The position numbers and the translations under genes were made by a program. A stretch of DNA of 64,000 nt from Gammaproteobacteria bacterium. GTDB taxonomy: Bacteria; Pseudomonadota; Gammaproteobacteria; Legionellales; Legionellaceae. Shown here one piece after another: positions 45,209-54,261 of this stretch (position 1 is the stretch's first letter; every line of letters starts with the position of its first letter). The stretch spans positions 26,528-90,527 of the forward strand of contig JASBUZ010000015.1 of NCBI GenBank assembly GCA_030147635.1. Reading direction: 5' to 3'. Below the pieces are notes generated by a model, which was not told the DNA's origin, ran no database searches, and was given only the letters and a program-made list of their open reading frames with translations.

Positions 45209-46283
45209 CCTTGCCTTTACGACCAAGCTCTTAGCTTGGTTTGATAAAAATGGTCGCAAAAATTTACCCTGGCAAAATCCTCGCACACCGTATCATGTTT
45301 GGGTTTCAGAGGTGATGCTGCAACAAACACAAGTGAAAACCGTCATCCCCTACTTTGAGCGCTTCATCACACGCTTTCCAACACTTGAAGCACTTGCAAA
45401 GGCCAGCGAAGATGAAATACTCGCGCACTGGGCAGGCCTTGGGTACTACAGTCGTGGACGTAACTTACAGAAAGCCGCCCAAATCATCGTGCAGGAAATG
45501 CAGAGCTGTATGCCAAGTGACTTTAAACAATTGGTAAGTCTGCCAGGAATTGGTGAATCCACTGCGGCAGCGATTCTTTCACTTGCTTTTAACCAACCCG
45601 CAGCCATTTTAGATGGTAATGTGAAGCGAATTTTAAGTCGATATTTTTTAATTGCAGGCAACCCAGAGCAAACCACCACTAAAAAAATATTTAAGCAACA
45701 TGCAGAAAACTGCCTACCGCAAACACAAGCTGCTGACTACACTCAAGCGATTATGGATTTAGGCGCACTTGTTTGCACCCCTAAAAATCCGAGTTGCCCC
45801 CAGTGTCCAGTGCAAAACCACTGCCTTGCCCATCGCGAAAATTTGGTGGCACAATACCCAGAGAAGCCTCCGAAAAAAACTCGACCAACCAAAGAAGCAC
45901 AGTTTATTTTGCTGCATGATAAGCATCAAGCGACTATTTACCTAGAAAAACGTCCTGCCAAAGGCATATGGGGTGGACTGTGGAGCTTGCCAAGCCTCGA
46001 GAAAAGCAGTTGCGCCATCAGCTATGTTGAACAAACCCATGGCCTGCAAGTATATACTAACTACCCTCTGCCCTATCTCGAGCATATCTTCACTCATTTC
46101 AAATTACAGCTCTATCCACGGGCACTCGGTGTGCAGGCACATCTTACACAACAAATATTACCGAAAAATGGCCGCTGGGTTCATATAGAACAACTGGGGG
46201 AGTATGGGCTTGCGAAGCCCATTCAAATGATTATTGAGCAGTTTATTAAAATGGATGCCGCTCTTCCTGCCACAATAACTTAG
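45180..46283 (+). CDS. mutY: A/G-specific adenine DNA glycosylase
   Basis: Removes adenine mispaired with 8-oxoguanine. The 367-aa protein has the catalytic Glu in SEVMLQQTQVKTV, the helix-hairpin-helix LPGIGESTAAAILS with the Asp of ILDGNVKR, and the 4Fe-4S loop C-x6-C-x2-C-x5-C (CTPKNPSCPQCPVQNHC). The NUDIX-like C-terminal domain runs from about 235 (GIWGGLWSLPSLE, LEHIFTHFKLQ). The start overlaps asmA by 29 bp; the end overlaps the Sel1 lipoprotein gene by 38 bp on the other strand. Confidence 0.96.
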   Translation: MPQPKQPQSNLAFTTKLLAWFDKNGRKNLPWQNPRTPYHVWVSEVMLQQTQVKTVIPYFERFITRFPTLEALAKASEDEILAHWAGLGYYSRGRNLQKAAQIIVQEMQSCMPSDFKQLVSLPGIGESTAAAILSLAFNQPAAILDGNVKRILSRYFLIAGNPEQTTTKKIFKQHAENCLPQTQAADYTQAIMDLGALVCTPKNPSCPQCPVQNHCLAHRENLVAQYPEKPPKKTRPTKEAQFILLHDKHQATIYLEKRPAKGIWGGLWSLPSLEKSSCAISYVEQTHGLQVYTNYPLPYLEHIFTHFKLQLYPRALGVQAHLTQQILPKNGRWVHIEQLGEYGLAKPIQMIIEQFIKMDAALPATIT

Positions 46284-46578
46284 CTGCATCAATCGCATCT
46301 TTTTGGCCGGCTTTGGCTGCTTTGTTAATCCACTTGGCCGCTTTCTTTTTGTCTTCAACCACACCTTCGCCATAATAATACATATAACCAATGGCATATT
46401 GCGCATCCGGGTTGCCTTTCTCAGCTTCAGGCATTAAGCGAACAAAAGCCGTTCTATAATTTTGCTGCTTAAAGTTATAAATCCCTTCTCGCAGATTTAA
46501 TGAACTCATGGCACATGAACTTAAACCTAATAATACTAGTCCCGCGCTTAACCACTTTAACTTCACAATCAGTCGCAT
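46246..46578 (-). CDS. Sel1-repeat lipoprotein
   Basis: A 110-aa predicted lipoprotein: signal peptide ending in the lipobox LSSC (Cys22), then about 90 residues with one clear Sel1-like repeat (DAQYAIGYMYYYGEGV, VEDKKKAAKWINKAAKAG). Sel1 repeats bind other proteins, and small single-repeat lipoproteins are often outer-membrane-associated assembly helpers. It follows gspC by 12 bp on the same strand and may be co-transcribed. The 3' end overlaps mutY by 38 bp. Confidence 0.8.
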   Translation of the reverse strand: MRLIVKLKWLSAGLVLLGLSSCAMSSLNLREGIYNFKQQNYRTAFVRLMPEAEKGNPDAQYAIGYMYYYGEGVVEDKKKAAKWINKAAKAGQKDAIDAAKLLWQEERHPF

Positions 46579-46590
46579 GCTACACCTTAT

Positions 46591-47097
46591 TCATGATTCA
46601 TGTTTAAGAGCCTTCTCAGGGGGAGAGAAGAATAATTCATTTTTCGGCAAACTTAAACTTTCCATTGCGCCATCCCGCATGAATAGCACGCCATCCGGCG
46701 TAATTCGCTTAATAACAGCGCCACCTGGCACCGTATCTCCCACATGAAACATTTTCGCCTGGTGGCCTGGGAGCTCTAAAATTACATGCGATCTCTTTTC
46801 ATTGGGATCGAAGAAAATACCAACCACCGTAACATTCAAAGACGAGCGTTTCACGCCTGCTGCATCCACACCACTTGGCACATAATCCCCAAAGAGTTCT
46901 ACCTTAACCGAAATATGGTTTTTTTCTTCTTTAGGGGGGGCTACTTTTTTAATCGCTGGTGGCACTTTGGGCGTGGTCCTTTGCTCAATAGACAAGCTTG
47001 CTCGAACGCCACTAAACCACTCCAATACAATGCACACAACCAAAAGACCGGCCAGTATTTTCAAGTAATCGTTTTTTAATTTCTCGACAAGCTTCAT
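46591..47097 (-). CDS. gspC: Type II secretion protein GspC (inner-membrane clamp)
   Basis: Links the inner-membrane platform to the GspD secretin. The 168-aa protein has a short cytosolic start, one anchor (LKILAGLLVVCIVLEWF), a proline-rich linker (PKVPPAIKKVAPPKEEK) and the HR domain: VELFGDYVP, LNVTVVGIFFDPNEKRSHVI, FHVGDTVPGGAVIKRI and GAMESLSLPKNEL. There is no PDZ or coiled-coil domain after HR, so it is the short form. The rest of the gsp genes are not in the window, as in Legionella, where lsp genes are scattered. The start is supported by GGGAG. Confidence 0.88.
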   Translation of the reverse strand: MKLVEKLKNDYLKILAGLLVVCIVLEWFSGVRASLSIEQRTTPKVPPAIKKVAPPKEEKNHISVKVELFGDYVPSGVDAAGVKRSSLNVTVVGIFFDPNEKRSHVILELPGHQAKMFHVGDTVPGGAVIKRITPDGVLFMRDGAMESLSLPKNELFFSPPEKALKHES

Positions 47098-47219
47098 GAG
47101 TGCTTAAAACTCCCAGTTAGGCTCTAAGACCGCTCTAATCTACATAGTTTAACACGAACTGGTTCAGGGGGTTTATCCATGCCATAATAACTTCCAAGTT
47201 TATTCACGCCCAAGAAATC

Positions 47220-48374
47220 ATGTCTAAAACACACTTTGATACACGCGCGATTCATGCAGGTCAAGCACCTTGTGCCACAACGGGGGCAGTTATGACGCCT
47301 ATCTATGCCACCTCGACCTATGCACAAAAAGCACCAGGCGAACATCTTGGCTATGAATATTCACGCACCCAAAACCCAACCCGAGATGCCTATGAAGCCT
47401 GTATTGCAGATTTGGAATCAGGCATGCATGGATTTGCCTTTGCTTCTGGGATGGCAGCGATTAATACAATTGTTGACTTACTGGATGCAGGGGAACACGT
47501 TTTAGCTTTGGATGATTTATACGGAGGCACCTATCGCTTATTCGACAAAGTCAAAACACGAACGAATCAGTTAAACTTCTCGTTCATCGATATGACTGAC
47601 ATCGATGCGATAGAGCAAGCCATTCAACCGAATACACGTATGATTTGGCTGGAAACCCCCTCTAACCCACTATTAAAACTAGTTGATTTAAAGAAAATTG
47701 CAGAGCTTGGTAAACGGCACAACTTAATCACTGTCGCCGACAATACCTTTGCAACCCCTTGGATTCAACGCCCCCTTGAGGCCGGTATTGATATTGTCGT
47801 GCATTCAGCCACCAAATATTTAAATGGCCATTCAGATGTCGTTAATGGCGTCGTCGTCGTTGGTGACAATCCAAGCCTTGCAGAACAACTCGGTTTTTTA
47901 CAAAACTCATGTGGCGCTGTTGCCGCCCCCTTTGATAGCTTTCTAGTGCTCAGAAGCTTAAAAACACTTTCCCTTCGCATGCAAAGACACTGTGAAAATG
48001 CCGTAGCACTTGCTGATTGGCTAAGTGAGCACCCACGCGTTGAAAGTGTTATTTATCCAGGCCTTACCAGCCACCCCCAACACGCACTTGCAACGGAGCA
48101 AATGCACGCCTTTGGTGGCATGATTTCGATGGTGGTTAAAGGCGGGTTAAGTACTGCACAATCCATGCTTGAGCGCTGTAAGCTCTTTACCCTTGCTGAA
48201 AGCTTAGGGGGCGTTGAGAGTTTAATTGAACACCCAGCGATTATGACGCATGCCTCGATTCCCCCCGAAAAACGCGAAGCCCTTGGCATTCATGACGGCC
48301 TCATCCGACTATCCGTTGGAATTGAGCACCTAGATGATTTAAAAGCCGATTTAGAGCAAGCATTACAACCTTAA
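47220..48374 (+). CDS. Cystathionine gamma-synthase/lyase family PLP enzyme
   Basis: Cys/Met-metabolism PLP enzyme, 384 aa, cytosolic. The sequence FDTRAIHAGQAP at the start, YSRTQNPTRDAYEACIADLE, the phosphate-binding FASGMAAI, the substrate Asp in TVADNTFATP and the PLP Lys in VVHSATKYLNGHSD place it in the MetB/MetC/CGL group. The C-terminal LAESLGGVESLIEHPAIMTH is typical of gamma-synthases and gamma-lyases rather than beta-lyases. The exact reaction cannot be settled by reading. It is 21 bp ahead of dapD on the same strand. Confidence 0.88.
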   Translation: MSKTHFDTRAIHAGQAPCATTGAVMTPIYATSTYAQKAPGEHLGYEYSRTQNPTRDAYEACIADLESGMHGFAFASGMAAINTIVDLLDAGEHVLALDDLYGGTYRLFDKVKTRTNQLNFSFIDMTDIDAIEQAIQPNTRMIWLETPSNPLLKLVDLKKIAELGKRHNLITVADNTFATPWIQRPLEAGIDIVVHSATKYLNGHSDVVNGVVVVGDNPSLAEQLGFLQNSCGAVAAPFDSFLVLRSLKTLSLRMQRHCENAVALADWLSEHPRVESVIYPGLTSHPQHALATEQMHAFGGMISMVVKGGLSTAQSMLERCKLFTLAESLGGVESLIEHPAIMTHASIPPEKREALGIHDGLIRLSVGIEHLDDLKADLEQALQP

Positions 48375-48395
48375 AAGAAACTATAGGAATACTCG

Positions 48396-49220
48396 ATGTT
48401 AGAAGAAAGAATTAACCATTACTTTGATATCCGCGATACCGTATCTGCAAAAGACGCGCCACAAGAATTACGCGATGCACTAGAACATGTATTTGAGCAG
48501 CTCGACCAAGGTAAAATTCGTGTTGCTGAACCCAAAGACGGAGGCTGGGTCGTTAATGCTTGGATTAAGAAAGCGATTTTATTGTCTTTCAGGTGTTATG
48601 AGAATCAAGTCATTACAGGCACACATACAAACTTTTACGACAAACTCCCACTCAAATTCGCCAATACCTCAGCTGAGGCGTTTCGTGCACAAGGTGTCCG
48701 TGTGGTCCCTGACGCCGTTGCAAGGCGCGGCAGCTTTGTCGGTAAAAATACGATTTTAATGCCGTCTTACATCAACATCGGTGCCTATGTCGATGAAGGG
48801 GCTATGATTGATACTTGGGCAACCGTTGGCTCATGCGCACAAATCGGAAAAAAGGTTCATCTCTCAGGAGGCGCTGGGATTGGTGGCGTCTTAGAACCCT
48901 TACAAGCCGAACCAACCATTATCGAAGATAACTGCTTTATTGGGGCTCGCTCTGAAATTGTAGAAGGCGTGATTGTGGAGCGTAACTCTGTCATTTCAAT
49001 GGGTGTTTTTATTGGCCAAAGCACCAAGATTTACAACCGACAAACCGGTGAGATTACACTCGGCCGTGTCCCCGCGGGCTCTGTTGTCGTGCCAGGTAGT
49101 CTACCCAGTCAAGATGGCAGTCATAGTCTTGCTTGCGCGGTTATTATTAAGCAAGTGGATGAGAAAACTCGCTCTAAAGTGGGTATTAACGAACTCTTGC
49201 GAGATAACACCACATGTTAG
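48396..49220 (+). CDS. dapD: Tetrahydrodipicolinate N-succinyltransferase
   Basis: Acyl-CoA-dependent step of the succinylase route to meso-diaminopimelate and lysine. The 274-aa protein has an N-terminal helical region and a left-handed beta helix of hexapeptide repeats (for example [35 protein letters not shown]). FRCYENQVI and the [20 protein letters not shown] loop are DapD signatures. AGGA precedes the start. It overlaps dapE by 7 bp. Confidence 0.96.
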   Translation: MLEERINHYFDIRDTVSAKDAPQELRDALEHVFEQLDQGKIRVAEPKDGGWVVNAWIKKAILLSFRCYENQVITGTHTNFYDKLPLKFANTSAEAFRAQGVRVVPDAVARRGSFVGKNTILMPSYINIGAYVDEGAMIDTWATVGSCAQIGKKVHLSGGAGIGGVLEPLQAEPTIIEDNCFIGARSEIVEGVIVERNSVISMGVFIGQSTKIYNRQTGEITLGRVPAGSVVVPGSLPSQDGSHSLACAVIIKQVDEKTRSKVGINELLRDNTTC

Positions 49221-50347
49221 ACTTAAGAGCACTCCTAAGCGAGCTCATTGCTTTCAAATCCATTACGCCTAGTGATGCCGGTTGCCAAGATTACTTCATC
49301 GAACAGCTTGAAGCATTAGGCTTTAGTTGTGAGCGCTTTGATAATGCACCTGTCTCTAACTTTTTTGCACGAGTTGGAGATGCTGAACCCTTACTGGTAT
49401 TTGCAGGACATACTGATGTGGTTCCTACAGGCAACTTAAGCCAGTGGAACAGTAACCCTTTTGAACTACATATTGAGAACAATCACGCATTTGGCCGAGG
49501 GACTGCTGATATGAAAGGAAGCTTAGCGGCCATGCTCATAGCAGCAGAGCGCTTCTTAAAAGAGCATCCTAAGTTTCATGGCAGCCTTGGATTTTTGATT
49601 ACCAGTGGCGAAGAAGGCGATGACTTTGATAAAGGCACACCCCATGTGATGGAAGAACTCTCCAAGCGAGACATCAAACCAACCTATTGTATTGTAGGTG
49701 AGCCAACAAGCCACACCAAGCTTGGAGATACTCTCAAAATTGGTCGCAGAGGCTCCCTCACTGGGCATTTTATTTTTAAAGGCAAGCAAGGCCACGTTGC
49801 CTACCCTCACCTTGCTGAAAATCCTATTCATACTCTCGCCCCTGCACTAAGTGAGCTGGTGCAGCATACTTGGGATACAGGCAACGAACATTTTCCGCCT
49901 AGCACACTGCAAATCACCCACATTGAGTCGGGCGGAGAAGCCAACAATGTCATCCCAGGGGAGCTTACCCTGCAACTTAATGTTCGCTTTTCAACCGAGC
50001 AAACTTCAGAAAAATTGATGGCGGGCATTGAATCTATTTTTAAGCAACATCAATTGCAACCCGAAGCCACTTGGCGTATTAATGGTGAACCTTTTATTAC
50101 ATCATCTGGGGCTCTCGTGGATGCGTGTGTAGCTGCCATTGAGACACAAACCAAAATCACCCCTGAGCTGTCCACCAGTGGTGGCACCTCAGATGCACGC
50201 TTCATTGCGCCATTTGGCGTTGAAGTGGTTGAGCTTGGCCCCATCAATAAAACGATTCACCAGGTCAATGAAACAGTGAGCTTGGAAGATCTGCAAACAT
50301 TAAGTACTATTTATTATGAGGTCACAAAGCGCTTATTAGTCGATTAA
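49214..50347 (+). CDS. dapE: Succinyl-diaminopimelate desuccinylase
   Basis: Zinc M20 hydrolase that releases L,L-diaminopimelate, next to DapD in the pathway; 377 aa. Metal ligands: [11 protein letters not shown] (His and the catalytic Asp two residues on), [10 protein letters not shown] (bridging Asp), SGEEGD (catalytic Glu-Glu), and the final His in [21 protein letters not shown] is also typical. Supplies both cell-wall cross-linking and lysine. The overlap with dapD couples their translation. Confidence 0.96.
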   Translation: MLDLRALLSELIAFKSITPSDAGCQDYFIEQLEALGFSCERFDNAPVSNFFARVGDAEPLLVFAGHTDVVPTGNLSQWNSNPFELHIENNHAFGRGTADMKGSLAAMLIAAERFLKEHPKFHGSLGFLITSGEEGDDFDKGTPHVMEELSKRDIKPTYCIVGEPTSHTKLGDTLKIGRRGSLTGHFIFKGKQGHVAYPHLAENPIHTLAPALSELVQHTWDTGNEHFPPSTLQITHIESGGEANNVIPGELTLQLNVRFSTEQTSEKLMAGIESIFKQHQLQPEATWRINGEPFITSSGALVDACVAAIETQTKITPELSTSGGTSDARFIAPFGVEVVELGPINKTIHQVNETVSLEDLQTLSTIYYEVTKRLLVD

Positions 50348-50362
50348 ACAGGGAGAGTATAT

Positions 50363-50806
50363 ATGAAAAGCAGAGAGACATACGTCCCTTTATTTGTGTC
50401 GGTTGTCACCTTTCTTCTTGGCTGCTATGACATACTGCGTGGTGTCATGCATACCCTAAAGTTAGAATATTCTGCACTCCATATTGCAAAGCTCAACTTA
50501 GCAACCCCCCAAGCTGCCGATTTACTACGCCTATTAGGCGCGTTCGGTGTCTCAAATTTCATCACCGGCGTGATGCTCATACTGATGGCCTTTAAAGCTC
50601 GTGGACTCGGGCTTACCATGCTTTTAGTCATTCCTCTTGCTTATGCCATCGGCGCTTTAGAAATTCATGGCACCGCAGCTCACTATGCTCCAACACAGGC
50701 TGCCTGGGGTGGGTTTACGCCTCTTATGGTTTATCTTGGTATTTGTGTCATAACATTTCTTGCTGGAATCACTGGCACAATCTATAACAAAAATAATGAG
50801 GTCTAG
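50363..50806 (+). CDS. Four-segment membrane protein of unknown function
   Basis: Not recognised. The 147-aa product starts behind GGGAG and has four membrane segments (LFVSVVTFLLGCYDILRGV, FGVSNFITGVMLILMAF, LGLTMLLVIPLAYAIGALEI, MVYLGICVITFLAGITGTI). The loop after the first segment is about 30 residues long. It follows dapE by 15 bp and may share its transcript, but a role in the pathway is not evident. Ends at repeat copy B. Confidence 0.6.
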   Translation: MKSRETYVPLFVSVVTFLLGCYDILRGVMHTLKLEYSALHIAKLNLATPQAADLLRLLGAFGVSNFITGVMLILMAFKARGLGLTMLLVIPLAYAIGALEIHGTAAHYAPTQAAWGGFTPLMVYLGICVITFLAGITGTIYNKNNEV

Positions 50807-50876
50807 TGTGTCGGCAACCTCCCCCCCCAAAAAAAACCTACGCCCCGTGGGACGAGCCACGGGGTCCATGAATTCC
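50807..50876. repeat. Nested-palindrome repeat, copy B (truncated)
   Basis: Starts with TGTGTCGGCAAC, like the TGTGTTGACAAT end of the other copies. It keeps one hairpin, CCCCGTGG/CCACGGGG (50843-50850 with 50857-50864), and then TCCATGAATTCC. The second hairpin (TTCCGCGA/TCGCGGAA) and the far end are missing. The acyltransferase reading frame uses this repeat for its last dozen codons. Confidence 0.75.
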
Positions 50877-51983
50877 TCTTTTGGATGAAGCGGCCTTCCC
50901 TTTCCATTTATCTACTCCTAGCAGTACCAAAAGCCAAAGCAACATATAGCCCACTGCATAACACAGTGCAGCATTCGGTGGCTCTAGAAAGCCAAACAGC
51001 TTGTTAGTTATGTATACCCGCAAAGACACCAGTTCATGTGATGCATCATACACTCGAATCATCGCTTGCACTTTTAAAAAAAACACATGCAACAGATAAA
51101 CCAAAAGTGCATGCCGTCCAAACAAGTTAAAAAATTTAGACCACCTCTCCCACCCTTTCAGTTCAATCAGTGCATAAACCAAGCCAAAACTTAAAAGAAA
51201 AATACCCGTAGTCCACAATACATAAGAACTAGACCAAAGGGATTTATTAATCGGTAATAATACGTTTAGGCGCCACCCAAGCAAAGCCAACAACATACCT
51301 GAAACAAACGACCAGCATAGCTTTTGCTTTTTGCTTTGGCTTGAAATCAACTGAAATCCAATTAAATTACCAAACAATACAGATGCAATCGCTGGTAAAG
51401 TGCTGAGCAAACCTTCGGGATCAAACTTAGGGGTATATAAATGATTGGGCGATAAAAATAACCTATCGATATAGCCGACTAAGTCGCCTGATAGCATCAG
51501 TGGAGTAAAGGCATAGCCAAGCAGTAATCCCCAAGCAATACAGACTTGTGTTCGCTTACTAGTTGTTAAAAATAAAAGAGCTGAAACGAAATAGCAAATC
51601 GCAATTCGCTGCAAAACCCCCATAAAGCGCAAGCCAGATAAATCCCACAGATGATGAGGAAATGCATTTAAAAGTAAACCAAGCAAAAAAATGGTCGCGC
51701 TACGCCATAGAACTTTCTCAAGAATTTGTGAAGAAGAAAGTCCTTTTGCTTGTAAGTTAGATAAGGCAATGACCGCTGAAATACCAACGATAATAATAAA
51801 AAAAGGAAAAACAATATCCGCTAAAGTACATCCGTCCCAAGCCGAGTGTACCAGCCAACCATATGGCTTGGAGTTACCTGGGCTGTTGACAATAATCATT
51901 AAAACAATGGTAATGCCGCGAAATACGTCGAGTGAACATAGTCTTGGAATTGCCTCTGTTCGCCTAGGCTGCATGCTTATCAA
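50838..51983 (-). CDS. Membrane acyltransferase, NagX/HGSNAT-like
   Basis: Polytopic inner-membrane protein, 381 aa, with about ten segments. The start [20 protein letters not shown], then [19 protein letters not shown], is the signature of the DUF5009/heparan-alpha-glucosaminide N-acetyltransferase group, which acetylates amino sugars across the membrane. The last 12 residues ([12 protein letters not shown]) are read from the palindromic repeat, so the natural C-terminus has been replaced by repeat sequence. The 5' end overlaps the higA stop region by 20 bp on the same strand. The substrate is unknown. Confidence 0.8.
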   Translation of the reverse strand: MISMQPRRTEAIPRLCSLDVFRGITIVLMIIVNSPGNSKPYGWLVHSAWDGCTLADIVFPFFIIIVGISAVIALSNLQAKGLSSSQILEKVLWRSATIFLLGLLLNAFPHHLWDLSGLRFMGVLQRIAICYFVSALLFLTTSKRTQVCIAWGLLLGYAFTPLMLSGDLVGYIDRLFLSPNHLYTPKFDPEGLLSTLPAIASVLFGNLIGFQLISSQSKKQKLCWSFVSGMLLALLGWRLNVLLPINKSLWSSSYVLWTTGIFLLSFGLVYALIELKGWERWSKFFNLFGRHALLVYLLHVFFLKVQAMIRVYDASHELVSLRVYITNKLFGFLEPPNAALCYAVGYMLLWLLVLLGVDKWKGKAASSKRGIHGPRGSSHGA

Positions 51984-52254
51984 TCAGGTTAATGACTCTT
52001 AGCTTCGAGCGCTTTTTTTCCGCAAGCCATAAATCATATTTTGCTTGCTGGTTCATCCAACTTTCTGCCGAAGTATTAAATGCAATACTAAGACGAATCG
52101 CCATTTCTGGACTAATTCTTGAGTGTCCATTCAATAACTCGGATAAAGTTTTACGTGTAACTCCGAGCCCCTTCGCTGCCTCTGTCACTGTTAGATTAAG
52201 TGGCTCTAGGCAAAGCTCACGAATCACTTCACCTGGGTGCACAGGGTTAAACAT
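51964..52254 (-). CDS. higA: HigA-type antitoxin (orphan)
   Basis: XRE-family antitoxin of 96 aa. The ATG at 52254 has GAGGAG at 7 bp. The beginning [20 protein letters not shown], then [20 protein letters not shown] and [14 protein letters not shown], is the HigA addiction-module signature. Its toxin partner HigB, normally directly upstream, is gone except for its last codons (52266-52292). Without the toxin it may be a relic or a self-repressing regulator. Confidence 0.92.
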   Translation of the reverse strand: MFNPVHPGEVIRELCLEPLNLTVTEAAKGLGVTRKTLSELLNGHSRISPEMAIRLSIAFNTSAESWMNQQAKYDLWLAEKKRSKLRVINLIDKHAA

Positions 52255-52265
52255 TGAACACCTCC

Positions 52266-52292
52266 TCAATGATAATCAAGATAATTGACATG
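52266..52292 (-). pseudogene. Scar of a deleted higB toxin gene
   Basis: Directly before higA, in the position of the toxin's 3' end, the frame reads HVNYLDYH and stops with TGA at 52266-52268. HigB proteins characteristically end in ..Y..DYH. Only these last codons look like HigB; upstream the frame has a TAG within 90 bp and no toxin features. The repeat at 52352-52468 lies about 60 bp further out. Confidence 0.6.
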
Positions 52293-52351
52293 TCGCATAC
52301 TTACTTTACAACCCATAACGTTACAGGTGTCAATGCTATCCGTCTAAGAGC

Positions 52352-52468
52352 TGTTTACAATTCATCCCACCGCCTACACCCCGTGGCTTGTCCACGGGGC
52401 CCATGGATTCCGCGAACAAGTCGCGGAACGTAGCTTTGGCGAGGGATGTAGAGCAAATGTCAACACAC
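52352..52468. repeat. Nested-palindrome repeat, copy C (inverted relative to copy A)
   Basis: Ends TGTTTACAATTCAT and AAATGTCAACACA. Hairpins: CCCCGTGG/CCACGGGG (52379-52386 with 52392-52399) and TTCCGCGA/TCGCGGAA (52408-52415 with 52421-52428). Compared with copy A the GC-rich stem differs on both arms in a way that keeps pairing. Confidence 0.85.
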
Positions 52469-52476
52469 CCCACTAT

Positions 52477-54261
52477 TTAACAACCCTCAATATCAGAAAT
52501 AAACCCTTCTGACTGCATCTGCCAAAGCTTATAAAAAATACTACTTTTATCACTCAATAATGTACTTAAAGAGCCATCTTCACAAATTTTACCCTCTTCA
52601 AATACCAAAATTCTATCCATATCTTTAAGCGTTGCTAAACGATGTGCAATCACTAAGGTGGTTTTGTTTTCCATGACATCATGCAAAGCTGCATGAATGT
52701 CTCGCTCAGTCACTGAATCAAGCGACGAAGTTGCCTCATCTAAAAGTAAGATAGGTGCATTTTTGAGAAAAGCCCTTGCAATTGCCACGCGCTGCTTCTG
52801 CCCACCAGATAATTTAACGCCTTTCTCACCGACCATAGATTCATACTGCTTCGGAAGCGCCATAATGAAATCATGACATCTGGCTTGCTTGGCAGCTGCA
52901 ATCACTTCATCATCAGACGCTTCAGGTCGTGCAAATCGAATGTTATCCAAAACACTTTGATGGAATAACTCTGGCTCTTGTGGAATAGTACCAATTTGGC
53001 TACGAAGCGAGCTGATAGTGACACCCTTAATAGCTTGATCATCAATTAAGATATCGCCTGACTCTATCTCTAAAAGCCGCAGAATCAGCTTAATAAATGT
53101 TGATTTACCTGCTCCTGAGTAGCCGACTAACCCCACCTTCTCGCCCGGTTTAATTCGCACATTTAGGTCTTCAAAAATTGCCTTTTGCCCTTCGTAAGCG
53201 AATCGGACCTTTTCAAAGGCAAGTGCGCCTTCTGTCACTTTAAGAGGAACTGCATCGGGTGCATCTTTTATGGCATGAGGAATGGCAAGTAACGTCAGTG
53301 CTTGATTGCAGGTCCCTTTCACTTTAGAAAAGCGTTGCAGCTGCTCGCCAAGCGCATACACAGCGCCAGTAAAAGCGCCTGACAACATCAAAACTAAAGC
53401 AAAGTCCCCCGCCGTCACAAAACTATGCTTTAAACCATGCAATAGTGCAACCAGCATTGAAGTCATCAAGATGGTGACACCAAGTCCTTGGAAAAAACTA
53501 ATTTTTAAGTTATACCAACGGAAACCAAGATCACAATCAACAAGGATATTAAGCTTTTTAGCAATATGTGCTACCTGTTGCTGGACGTTATCAAACAACT
53601 TTACACTGAGTACATTGGCAAGCGCATCGGCAGTTGAGCCATCCATGCTTGAAAAGGCTTCTGAAGTTTTTTTAGAAAGCACTTCCGCATACTTAGAGGT
53701 ATGATAAGAGTAGGCAACAAATAAAATACCCCACACCAACAAGATAATGCCAAAAATAGGATGTACCACTTGGAACAACGTGACACTGGCAACCAGTGCT
53801 GCAAGTGTTCTTGAAATAAACCACTCATTGGGGATTGAGATAATCATCTCAACATTCACCACTAAATCAATAATTTTGCGGTTTAAACCACCTACCAGTT
53901 GATCTTGAAAAAAGGCATAAGAATGTCGCATGAGATAGGAAAAAACATCTTGATGAATCGTTGCATTCAGCCTAGGTATAAATTTTAAATTCACATAGTT
54001 ATACAATCTAAAGTTTATATTCAGCAACACAGACATTGAGGCATAAAGTGCGATGGGTACAATAATGACATGAAATAATTTCTCAGTATCATGTGCCTCT
54101 CGAACGACCGTATCGATAATCACTTTCATCAGATATGGGCTTAAAGACATTTCAACTGCCCACACCACAGCCACCAACAAAAAGCCCGCTAAGTACCTTT
54201 TTTCATGACGCAGATAGTGCCAAACAAAGGCACCAATATGGTGTGGTAACTCATTTCTCAT
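52477..54261 (-). CDS. ABC exporter, fused membrane and ATPase domains
   Basis: Half-transporter of 594 aa that acts as a dimer in the inner membrane. Six membrane segments lie in residues 1-320, followed by an ATPase domain with Walker A GYSGAGKSTF, signature LSGGQKQR, Walker B ILLLDEATSSLDS and switch His in VIAHRLATL. It is of the MsbA/multidrug class; lipid, peptide or drug substrates are all possible. It overlaps the symporter gene by 4 bp on the same strand and is translated after it. Confidence 0.9.
   Translation of the reverse strand: MRNELPHHIGAFVWHYLRHEKRYLAGFLLVAVVWAVEMSLSPYLMKVIIDTVVREAHDTEKLFHVIIVPIALYASMSVLLNINFRLYNYVNLKFIPRLNATIHQDVFSYLMRHSYAFFQDQLVGGLNRKIIDLVVNVEMIISIPNEWFISRTLAALVASVTLFQVVHPIFGIILLVWGILFVAYSYHTSKYAEVLSKKTSEAFSSMDGSTADALANVLSVKLFDNVQQQVAHIAKKLNILVDCDLGFRWYNLKISFFQGLGVTILMTSMLVALLHGLKHSFVTAGDFALVLMLSGAFTGAVYALGEQLQRFSKVKGTCNQALTLLAIPHAIKDAPDAVPLKVTEGALAFEKVRFAYEGQKAIFEDLNVRIKPGEKVGLVGYSGAGKSTFIKLILRLLEIESGDILIDDQAIKGVTISSLRSQIGTIPQEPELFHQSVLDNIRFARPEASDDEVIAAAKQARCHDFIMALPKQYESMVGEKGVKLSGGQKQRVAIARAFLKNAPILLLDEATSSLDSVTERDIHAALHDVMENKTTLVIAHRLATLKDMDRILVFEEGKICEDGSLSTLLSDKSSIFYKLWQMQSEGFISDIEGC

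Noticed and set aside
47124-47345. Cysteine-rich minus-strand ORF over the start of the Cys/Met enzyme gene
   Set aside because: The cysteines come from antisense of conserved codons; no start signal.
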